A DNA stretch of 64,000 nt from Candidatus Corynebacterium faecigallinarum (lineage in GTDB: Bacteria; Actinomycetota; Actinomycetes; Mycobacteriales; Mycobacteriaceae). The stretch covers positions 1-64,000 of the forward strand of contig DWVP01000022.1 in NCBI GenBank assembly GCA_019120175.1, written 5' to 3'. The position numbers and the translations under genes were made by a program. The notes under the pieces are model-generated. The model was not told the origin of the DNA. It saw nothing but the letters and a program-made list of their open reading frames with translations, and did not search any database. This document shows positions 27,401 to 34,261 of the stretch, piece by piece. The stretch's first letter is position 1; every line of letters begins with the position of its first letter.

Positions 27401-27438
27401 GGCGTAGTGGGGGCGGTCAGCGAGGCGACCGTCAGGGG

Positions 27439-27816
27439 CTACGGGGTGATGCTGTTGATGAAGTTGCGGGAGTCCTCGGTGAAGTCGTCCACGAACTGCT
27501 GGATGTCCTTGGTGGCGTTGTAGATGTTCGGGGCGATGGAGATGGAGCCTGCGACGGCGGTGCCGGTTGCGGCGAGGCCGATCAAGGCGCTGACGGCCTG
27601 GTTGAGGTTGAAGTTGCCATCGGTGTCGGAGGAGTCGAAAGCTGCACTGAGCTGCTTCGAGAGGTTGGCGCCCTCGAGTGATCTGGTCGAGGAGCCGTTG
27701 CCGTTAGTCGGGAGCTCGCCTGCATTGTCCTGCTCGGCGGCGGCGACGCCGGTGCCGGCGATGGTGAGTGCGACGGCGGAGCCGCCGGCGATGATGCTCT
27801 TCTTGAAAAGAGTAAT
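27439..27816 (-). pseudogene. Secreted-protein family member 4, start codon and RBS lost
   Basis: The open frame reads ITLFKKSIIAGGSAVALTIA, an intact signal-peptide core. It continues through VAAAEQ and a polar linker to a helical C-terminus with IQQFVDDFTEDSRNFINS. It is like its three neighbours, but no ATG, GTG or TTG precedes it in frame near the expected position. The expected MK is replaced by ATT-ACT next to AGAGTAATACTACTCT, an inverted repeat. Upstream GAGGGG-type leader sequence (27834-27867) lies about 15 bp closer than in members 2 and 3, so a small deletion probably removed the RBS and start. ATT initiation is possible but unsupported. The 122-codon body has no stop, so the loss looks recent, or the sequence has an error here. 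Confidence 0.7.
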
Positions 27817-28201
27817 ACTACTCTGTGAGTTGTGAGGGGAATAGGTTCGGAAGAAGCGTAGTGTGGGCTTGCTTTGCCCGGCAGGGTAACTTCTCGGAAG
27901 TGCCCCAAACCGGGGGTAAGTTTCCCCACTGTGTAACGGTGAGGTGAACGCACCGATGTTCGCGACTTACCCCTGCCTGACCGCTGGGTCGCTTCAGCGC
28001 CGTTCCCCAATGTCGATCGTGCGCAGTGCCGACTTGTCTCTGGAAGCGAGGGTGTGCGAAGATACACGGGTTGTCCGCGTGCTGCTCTCCATCGTTCCCC
28101 GCCTGGACTGGTGTGATGAGCGCCGCGGCCAACTCGACCGTGCACGTCAGGGACGGTAATCCTACGTGCAACAGAACTACTAGGTCTACAAGGAGACTCC
28201 A
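27817..28201. other. 385-bp intergenic region before rplN
   Basis: It contains the degenerate promoter block of secreted-protein gene 4 at its left end and the promoter and leader of rplN-rplX-rplE. GAAGATACAC near 28056-28065 could be part of a -10 region, without a convincing -35. No gene is supported. Confidence 0.5.
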
Positions 28202-28576
28202 GTGATTCAGCAGGAATCGCGTCTGCGGGTCGCCGACAACACCGGTGCCCGGGAAATCCTGGTCATCCGCGTGCTCGGCGGATCCACCCGACGCTCCGGC
28301 GGTATCGGCGACGTCGTTGTCGCCACCGTCAAGGAGGCCACCCCCGGTGGCAACGTCAAGGCCGGCGACATCGTCAAGGCCGTTGTCGTCCGCACCAAGA
28401 AGGAGACCCGTCGTCCGGACGGCTCCTACATCAAGTTCGACGAGAACGCCGCCGTCCTCATCAAGGGCGCCGACAACACCGACCCCCGCGGTACCCGCAT
28501 CTTCGGGCCGGTTGCTCGTGAGCTGCGCGACAAGCGCTTCATGCGCATCGTTTCTCTCGCTCCGGAGGTGCTCTAA
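28202..28576 (+). CDS. rplN: 50S ribosomal protein L14
   Basis: The product is 124 residues with a GTG start ([16 protein letters not shown]). It shows the conserved [16 protein letters not shown]-like and [12 protein letters not shown] segments and ends SLAPEVL. AAGGAG lies about 10 bp upstream. L14 contacts the 30S subunit. It heads a three-gene fragment of the spc operon, separated from rpsQ by 17.4 kb. Confidence 0.97.
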   Translation: MIQQESRLRVADNTGAREILVIRVLGGSTRRSGGIGDVVVATVKEATPGGNVKAGDIVKAVVVRTKKETRRPDGSYIKFDENAAVLIKGADNTDPRGTRIFGPVARELRDKRFMRIVSLAPEVL

Positions 28577-28579
28577 CCC

Positions 28580-28894
28580 ATGAAGATTCGTAAGGGCGAC
28601 ACCGTCCTCGTCATCTCTGGCCCGGACAAGGGCGCGAAGGGCCGGGTCATCGAGGCCTACCCGACCCGCGACAAGGTCCTGGTCGAGGGCATCAACCGCA
28701 TCAAGAAGCACGTCGTGAACTCCGCACCCGAGCGTGGCGCAGAGTCCGAGGGCATCGTCACCCAGGAAGCCCCCATCCACGTGTCCAACGTGATGGTCCT
28801 GGACGCCGACGGTGAGCCCACCCGCGTCGGCTACCGCTTCGACGAGGACGGCAAGAAGATCCGCATCTCGCGCCGCACCGGGAAGGACATCTAA
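28580..28894 (+). CDS. rplX: 50S ribosomal protein L24
   Basis: The product is 104 residues. The KOW motif ([20 protein letters not shown]) is at the N-terminus and the chain ends with the family's usual [10 protein letters not shown]. It starts three bases after rplN and its stop abuts the rplE start. L24 begins 50S assembly. Confidence 0.97.
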   Translation: MKIRKGDTVLVISGPDKGAKGRVIEAYPTRDKVLVEGINRIKKHVVNSAPERGAESEGIVTQEAPIHVSNVMVLDADGEPTRVGYRFDEDGKKIRISRRTGKDI

Positions 28895-29467
28895 ATGAGC
28901 GAGAACTACACTCCCCGGCTCAAGACCCGCTACCGCGGTGAGATCCGTGAGACCCTGAACAACGAGTTCAGCTACGACAACGTCATGCAGATCCCCGGCG
29001 TGACCAAGGTCGTCGTCAACATGGGTGTCGGCGAGGCTGCTCGCGACTCCAAGCTGATCAACGGCGCCATCCACGACCTGACCCTGATCACCGGCCAGAA
29101 GCCGCAGATCCGCGTCGCCAAGAAGTCGATCTCGAACTTCAAGCTGCGCGAGGGTATGCCCATCGGTGCCCGCGTGACCATGCGCGGCGACCGCATGTGG
29201 GAGTTCCTGGACCGCCTGCTGACCGTTGCCCTGCCCCGAATCCGCGACTTCCGCGGCCTCTCGGACAAGCAGTTCGACGGCAACGGCAACTACACCTTCG
29301 GTCTCAACGAGCAGTCCATGTTCTACGAGATCGACGTCGACAAGATCGACCGTCCCCGCGGTATGAACATCACCGTGGTGACCACCGCCACCAACGACGA
29401 CGAAGGCCGCGCTCTTCTGCGCGAGCTGGGCTTCCCGTTCGAGGCCGGCCAGAACGCCGCCAAGTAA
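28895..29467 (+). CDS. rplE: 50S ribosomal protein L5
   Basis: The product is 190 residues. Landmarks are [40 protein letters not shown] and the C-terminal [11 protein letters not shown]5 binds 5S rRNA. It is the last gene of this unit; rpsN/rpsH and the rest of the spc operon do not follow. Confidence 0.97.
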   Translation: MSENYTPRLKTRYRGEIRETLNNEFSYDNVMQIPGVTKVVVNMGVGEAARDSKLINGAIHDLTLITGQKPQIRVAKKSISNFKLREGMPIGARVTMRGDRMWEFLDRLLTVALPRIRDFRGLSDKQFDGNGNYTFGLNEQSMFYEIDVDKIDRPRGMNITVVTTATNDDEGRALLRELGFPFEAGQNAAK

Positions 29468-29488
29468 CACCGGCGACGCTTCACCGCC

Positions 29489-29536
29489 AACCACCGCTCA
29501 CCACCGGGTTCAACCCCGGTCGGTGGGCGGTGGTTT
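29489..29536 (+). terminator. Terminator after rplE
   Basis: AACCACCGCTCACCACCGGG pairs with CCCGGTCGGTGGGCGGTGG, followed by TTTTCG. It ends the ribosomal unit before the convergent siroheme genes. Confidence 0.88.
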
Positions 29537-29569
29537 TCGTGTACCAGGACCAGGGGACACGCGAGGGAG

Positions 29570-30718
29570 TCACGCGAGGTGGCGCACCGACTCATCCGGC
29601 ACCGCCAGCCGGTAGCCCCGCTTGTAGACGGTCTGGATCAACTCAGGCTGCTCCATCGCACTACGCACCCGGGCGACCGCGACCTCCACCGCACGCTCCG
29701 TGGCGTCCTCCCCGGTCATCGCCGACAACTCCTCGGCGATCTCCGCCCGCGACAACACCTGGCCCGGACGCGACCACAGGATGTGCAGCAGCTCGGCACC
29801 GGTACGTCCCAAGGGGTGGAACGTGCCGTCCAACAACGCCCCACCGGTGCGCACATGCAGCTCACCGACATCGGTGCGTACCGCAGTGGACGGCCCCGCC
29901 ATGTGCATCACCACCTCGCGCACCAGAGCGCCCAGGCGGAAACGCTCCGGCACGATCGGCTCGATCCCATGCTCCCGCAGCGGGCCCGCGGTGATCGGAC
30001 CAACGGCGCCGAACACGGTGCGCTCCGTGGCGGCCTCCAGCACCGCCGGCAGGGTGCCCAGCTCCTCGGCACTCTGCAACCAGGCCTTCGCACCCGGGGC
30101 AGAGGTGAACAGGACCGCGTCGATGCGTCCCGAGGCGACCATCCCGGTCGTGCGTCCGACCAACGCGGGGTCCGGCGGCGGACCCCAGCGGTAGATCACC
30201 AGGCCACGCACCAGCGCACCGGCATCGGTCAGACTCTTCTCCATGTGCGGGTCACCGGCACCGTGATGCTGGATCACGATGCGCTTGCCGCGGACGCCGC
30301 CGGCCAACAGGTAGTCGATGATCTCGGTGGACGTCTCGGTCTCGGCGACCCAGTCGATCTCCAAGCCGGCCTGCTGCACCGCGCCGCGGGCCTTCGGGCC
30401 ACGCACCAGGATCCGGGCCTGCTCCAGGGTCTCGACGAGTTCCTGCTGGACACCGTCCTGCTCGGCGGCGTCCATCCAGCCGCGGAAGCCCACACCGGTG
30501 GTCGCCACCAGGATGTCCGGCGGGTCAGCGATCAGCGCCCGGGTCTCCGCCAGTAGCTCCGCGTCGTCGAAATGCGAGGTGATCGCCAACGGGGGAGCGA
30601 TCGTGGTCTCCGCGCCATGACGCTGCAGTGCGGTGGCGAACTCGCCGGAACGACGGTCCACCGGAAGCAGGATCGAACATCCCGCCAGCGCCTCAGACAA
30701 TTGACGTGCGTGGGTCAT
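29570..30718 (-). CDS. HemD-domain/winged-helix protein (NnaR-like regulator or uroporphyrinogen-III synthase)
   Basis: This 382-residue protein has a uroporphyrinogen-III synthase fold in residues 1-270 (SILLPVDRRSGEF, TTGVGFRGWMDAA, VLFTSAPGAKAW). A C-terminal OmpR-type winged-helix domain occupies residues 285-382 (LLHILWSRPGQVLSRAEIAEEL, ERAVEVAVARVRS, IQTVYKRGYRL). This architecture is that of NnaR, a regulator of nitrate/nitrite assimilation in Streptomyces and mycobacteria. The gene overlaps the CysG-like gene by four bases and lies beside the nitrite reductase genes. It could regulate the cluster, act in siroheme synthesis, or both. Regulation is an inference from architecture and context. 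Confidence 0.8.
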   Translation of the reverse strand: MTHARQLSEALAGCSILLPVDRRSGEFATALQRHGAETTIAPPLAITSHFDDAELLAETRALIADPPDILVATTGVGFRGWMDAAEQDGVQQELVETLEQARILVRGPKARGAVQQAGLEIDWVAETETSTEIIDYLLAGGVRGKRIVIQHHGAGDPHMEKSLTDAGALVRGLVIYRWGPPPDPALVGRTTGMVASGRIDAVLFTSAPGAKAWLQSAEELGTLPAVLEAATERTVFGAVGPITAGPLREHGIEPIVPERFRLGALVREVVMHMAGPSTAVRTDVGELHVRTGGALLDGTFHPLGRTGAELLHILWSRPGQVLSRAEIAEELSAMTGEDATERAVEVAVARVRSAMEQPELIQTVYKRGYRLAVPDESVRHLA

Positions 30719-32094
30719 GCCATGACCGCCTGCGGGACGTGGGCGAGGTGTGCAGGGTGTGCTGGAGGCGCAGGGTGTGCAGGGGAAGTGACCTGCGGGG
30801 ATGCGACGGCATCGAGAAGTCCGGCGCGTGCCGTCTCACCGACGACGATCACTGCCGGGGCGCGCACCCCGTTGACTTCTGCTGCTGTCACCACACTGCC
30901 CAGAGTAGCGCGGGTACAGCGCTGCCCGGGTCGGTGGGCGTTCTCAACGATCGCCACCGGACGGTTCGCCGGGACACCGTCGGCCAGCGCGGTGGCGACC
31001 ATGTCGCGCAAGGTCGAGACACCCATCAGGATGACGACGGTGGTGGCATCGTCCAGTAACGCGGCCCTGGTCCGGGCGTCCCATCGGCGGTGGCCGTTGA
31101 CCACGTGCACGGCATCGGCGACACCCCGGTGGGTGACCGGGATTCCGGCGGAGGACGGCGCGGCGACCGCGCTGCTGATCCCGGGGACGACCTCGACCGG
31201 CACCCCGGCGGCACGGCAGGCGATGACCTCCTCGCCGCCGCGTCCGAACACGAACGGGTCGCCACCCTTCAACCGGGCGACGGTGAGTCCCCGCTGGGCC
31301 CGGTCGACGATGATCGCGTTGATCTCCTCCTGGGGGCTGGGGTGGTGGCCGGGACGCTTGCCGACATCGATGACCTCGGTGTTCTCGTCGCAGAACTGTG
31401 CAAGGTCGGTGGGGCCCAGGCGGTCGTGGACGATTACGTCGGCGGCTGCCAGGAGGCGGTGGGCGCGGACGGTGAGCAGGTCGGTCGGGCCGGGGCCGCC
31501 GCCGATGAGGTGGACGGTGCCGGTGGAAGGTGTGGCGGGCTGTGTGGTGGTTTGGGGGCGTGCGGCCAGCTGGTGGGTCTCGTCGACCTGGCGTGCCACG
31601 GCCCGGACGACCTCGGCGGACCGCCTGGGATTGGGCGAGCCGGTGGACAGGGCGCCGAAGACCATGTCGCGACGTCGGGCCTGGGCCGGCATGCGGGCAG
31701 ACCCGTGGGGTGCGCAGGAGGCGTTGATGCACCAGATCCGTCGGGCGCGGCACTCCTCGGCGACCCCGGAGTCCACCGCCGGGTCGCCGGTGGCGGTGTG
31801 GACCAGCCAGGCGTCGTCCAGATCCTCGGGGCGGTAACACCGCGGCTCCCAGACTGGTGGAGTGGTGGTGTGGGGCGTGGAGTTATCGGAGGTGGTGTTG
31901 GCGGCGGTGGTGTTGTCGGATGCCGTGGCCGAACGGAGGAAGGCCTCGGTCCGTGGAGAAAGCTCCGGGGCGATGATACGGAGTATCGCACCTTGGGTGT
32001 GCAGGGCTGCGGCGCGGCGGGCCGTCACATCGCCGCCGCCGATGAGGACGATCTCGGTGTCCCGGACATCCAGTCCGGTCAGTACGAAAGTCAC
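30715..32094 (-). CDS. cysG: CysG-like siroheme synthase: uroporphyrinogen-III C-methyltransferase with Rossmann domain
   Basis: This 459-residue protein has an N-terminal NAD-binding domain (IVLIGGGDVTARRAAAL, residues 15-31; to about 120), as in precorrin-2 dehydrogenase. The SUMT domain follows (about 150-400) with HLIGGGPGPTDLLTVRA, ARLKGGDPFVFGRGGEE and VPGISSAVAAPSSAGIPVTHRG. It methylates uroporphyrinogen III to precorrin-2 and may oxidise it. The linker (about residues 50-70) is Thr/Ser-rich and poorly conserved. Siroheme is the cofactor of NirB encoded upstream. The C-terminal 25 residues are His/Pro/Ala repeats. A separate chelatase is not seen. Confidence 0.9.
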   Translation of the reverse strand: MTFVLTGLDVRDTEIVLIGGGDVTARRAAALHTQGAILRIIAPELSPRTEAFLRSATASDNTTAANTTSDNSTPHTTTPPVWEPRCYRPEDLDDAWLVHTATGDPAVDSGVAEECRARRIWCINASCAPHGSARMPAQARRRDMVFGALSTGSPNPRRSAEVVRAVARQVDETHQLAARPQTTTQPATPSTGTVHLIGGGPGPTDLLTVRAHRLLAAADVIVHDRLGPTDLAQFCDENTEVIDVGKRPGHHPSPQEEINAIIVDRAQRGLTVARLKGGDPFVFGRGGEEVIACRAAGVPVEVVPGISSAVAAPSSAGIPVTHRGVADAVHVVNGHRRWDARTRAALLDDATTVVILMGVSTLRDMVATALADGVPANRPVAIVENAHRPGQRCTRATLGSVVTAAEVNGVRAPAVIVVGETARAGLLDAVASPQVTSPAHPAPPAHPAHLAHVPQAVMA

Positions 32095-32249
32095 TGGTAT
32101 TCCTCCAGGTCACGGAAGGGAGCAGTCGAGGGGGGTGCAGTCGGGTCGTGCAGTCGGTTTCAGTCAGGGGCACGTGGAAGTGCCATCACTGATTGAGGTT
32201 AGGAGGTGGCTGTTTCCCCCAATATGCCCTTCGGCTACGGCAATGAGAC

Positions 32250-32283
32250 AAAAAACTCACACGGCCGGGGTCGGCTGTGTGAG
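32250..32283 (-). terminator. Terminator of the nitrate/cyanase operon
   Basis: CTCACACGGCCG and CGGCTGTGTGAG form a 12-bp stem around GGGT; the minus strand continues with six T. It lies just behind cynS and separates that operon from the siroheme genes. Confidence 0.9.
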
Positions 32284-32300
32284 ATTTCAGGGCGCGTTTG

Positions 32301-32762
32301 TCACCACCGGTAGTCCAGAAACTTCCCATCGAAGGTGACGATCACACGGTCGCCGTCCGGATCGGGCCGACGCTCGATGTCCACGGTGAAGTTGATCGCG
32401 CTCATGATGCCGTCGCCGAACTCCTCGTGAATCAACGCCTTCAACGCCGGCCCGTAAACGCCGAGTGCCTCGCTGAACCGGTAGATGGTCGGGTCCCTCA
32501 TGGTTTCTGGGTCGGTCCCGCGGTTCGGCTGGGTCGTGAGGGATTCGGCGACGCTGTCGTCCAGTCCCAGTAATGCGCACGCCGCGGCCGCCTGTTCAGT
32601 GGTCATGGGGTGCTGGCCCAACAAGGCCGCGGTCGTCCAGACCAGGGGTGTGCCCAGGTCCTCGGCGATACCCGCCCATGTCCTGCCGGTGCGTAACCGG
32701 GCCGCCTCAATATGCCTCGCCGCCTCTGCGCGGGTCATGATCGGTTCCATCACCGGTTCCAT
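32301..32762 (-). CDS. cynS: Cyanate hydratase (cyanase)
   Basis: This 153-residue protein converts cyanate and bicarbonate to CO2 and carbamate/ammonia. The family's catalytic residues are conserved: R95 and E98 in YRFSEAL, and S121 in GIMSAINF. The C-terminus FDGKFLDYRW is typical. The N-terminal helix-turn-helix-like domain is present. The first ATG is chosen because AAGGAGAAG is well spaced. It is the last gene of the nitrate/nitrite operon, 15 bp after the nitrite channel gene, adding another source of ammonium. Confidence 0.95.
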   Translation of the reverse strand: MEPVMEPIMTRAEAARHIEAARLRTGRTWAGIAEDLGTPLVWTTAALLGQHPMTTEQAAAACALLGLDDSVAESLTTQPNRGTDPETMRDPTIYRFSEALGVYGPALKALIHEEFGDGIMSAINFTVDIERRPDPDGDRVIVTFDGKFLDYRW

Positions 32763-32777
32763 GTAGGTCTTCTCCTT

Positions 32778-33749
32778 CTACTCAGGGCGGCCGGGCTGTC
32801 TCGTCGCTACAGGGACACGCTTCCCGGTCATTGCGCGCCCTTGCGTATCCACCTGCTCCGGCGCACCTCCGGCGACCGGAGATCCCTGTGGTCGTTGGGG
32901 ATCGTCCGCGTCCTGGGCGTCCCCGTTCTGCGGTGTCTGCGGTGTCTTCGGTGTCTTCGGTGTCCGGACGTAGGAGTAGTACATCGGCAGTCCCACGAAC
33001 AACAGTCCACCGACGATATTGCCCAGTAAGGTGGGGATCTCGTTCCAGACCAGGTACTGGCCGAGGGAGAAGTCACCGCCGAGCATCAGCCCGGCCGGGA
33101 AGAGGAACATGTTGACCACGGAGTGCTCGAAGCCCATGTAGAAGAACAGCATGACCGGCATCCACATCAGCAGGGCCTTGCCACCAGCACTGCGGGACAT
33201 CATTGAGGCGACTACGCCGGTGGAGACCATCCAGTTGCACATCACCGCGCGCAGGAACAGGGTGAGCATGCCGGCTGCCCCGTGTTCGGCGTAACCGGCG
33301 GTACGGTCGTGACCGATCTCGCCGAGGCGCTCGCCGATGGCATCCGGCGGGGTGGAGAAGCCGTAAGTGGTGATGATGGACATCAACAGTGCGACCAACA
33401 CCGCGCCGACCATGTTGCCGAGAAACACCAGGCCCCAGTTGCGCAGCAGACTTCGCCAGGTCACACCGGGCCTCTTGTCGATCCAGGCCAGCGGCACGAG
33501 GGTGAAGACACCGGTGACCAGGTCGAAACCCATCAAGTAGAGAAGGATGAATCCGACGGGGAAGATCATCGCGCCGAGCAGTGGTTCACCGGTGTTGACG
33601 GTGATCGTTGTGGCGAGGGCCGCGCCGAGGGCGAGGATGGCTCCGGCCATCGTCGCCTTGATCAGTGTTTCACGGGTTGCCATCCCGGTTTTCTTCTGTC
33701 CGGCGTCGACCATCGCGGTGGCGACGTCGGCCGGTGGGACGTAAGACAT
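32778..33749 (-). CDS. Formate/nitrite transporter family channel (NirC-like)
   Basis: This 323-residue protein is an FNT pentameric channel. Landmarks are GAILALGAALATTI, NWGLVFLGNMVGAVL and the central NWMVSTGV segment, with FMGFEHSVVNMFLFPAGLML containing the pore His. The FNT domain covers residues 1-270. The tail (TPKTPKTPQTPQ repeats and a Pro/Asp-rich region) is unusual and encoded by short DNA repeats near 32935-32962. Being next to nirBD, nitrite transport is far more likely than formate. Confidence 0.9.
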   Translation of the reverse strand: MSYVPPADVATAMVDAGQKKTGMATRETLIKATMAGAILALGAALATTITVNTGEPLLGAMIFPVGFILLYLMGFDLVTGVFTLVPLAWIDKRPGVTWRSLLRNWGLVFLGNMVGAVLVALLMSIITTYGFSTPPDAIGERLGEIGHDRTAGYAEHGAAGMLTLFLRAVMCNWMVSTGVVASMMSRSAGGKALLMWMPVMLFFYMGFEHSVVNMFLFPAGLMLGGDFSLGQYLVWNEIPTLLGNIVGGLLFVGLPMYYSYVRTPKTPKTPQTPQNGDAQDADDPQRPQGSPVAGGAPEQVDTQGRAMTGKRVPVATRQPGRPE

Positions 33750-33800
33750 GGGTCTCCTGGGGTGAGCGGTAGGTTCGGTGGAGGGGGGAGCTTCGGACCG

Positions 33801-34202
33801 TCAGTAATGCAGGAGGACGCGACGCTCACCGTGGTCGTCGATGACCTGGACGGGGAAGGTCTGCAGGGTGTGGTCCTCGTCCTCCAACGAGACCCCGTCG
33901 GTCAGCCGGAAACGCTGCTTGAGCAGTGGGGAGGCGACCGTGGGGACACCGTCGTGATCGCCGACGATGCCGCGGCTCATCACGGCTGCGCCCATGTACG
34001 GGTCGATGTTGGACACCGCGTACACGCCGGTGCTCGCCTGGTCAGTGCTTGCCTGATCTGCGCTGGTCCTGGCGGTGCCGGTCTTGTCGCTGACGCGGAA
34101 GAGGGCGACCTGGGTGCCGTCGGGCAGCAGGACAGCGGCACCGAGGTTGTCCTCGAGTTCGTCGAACAGGCAGATGCTCACGGGGTGGGTGGTGACAGTC
34201 AT
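33801..34202 (-). CDS. nirD: Assimilatory nitrite reductase small subunit
   Basis: This 133-residue protein starts at ATG 34202 behind AAGGAG. It has the NirD Rieske-like beta fold (NLGAAVLLPDGTQVALFR, VYAVSNIDPYMGAAVMSRG, LQTFPVQV) without Rieske Cys/His ligands, as in other NirD. A short Ala/Ser/Thr insertion (TSADQASTDQAST) breaks one loop. It stabilises NirB. Confidence 0.92.
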   Translation of the reverse strand: MTVTTHPVSICLFDELEDNLGAAVLLPDGTQVALFRVSDKTGTARTSADQASTDQASTGVYAVSNIDPYMGAAVMSRGIVGDHDGVPTVASPLLKQRFRLTDGVSLEDEDHTLQTFPVQVIDDHGERRVLLHY

Positions 34203-34261
34203 GGTCTTGGCTCCTTCAGGGAGTGGGGAAGAACGAGTGGGGAAGGGGGGGGAGTTGGTGG

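Noticed and set aside
27818..29494. 558-codon minus-strand frame across rplN-rplX-rplE
   Set aside because: It covers three certain ribosomal protein genes and has no recognisable protein sequence.
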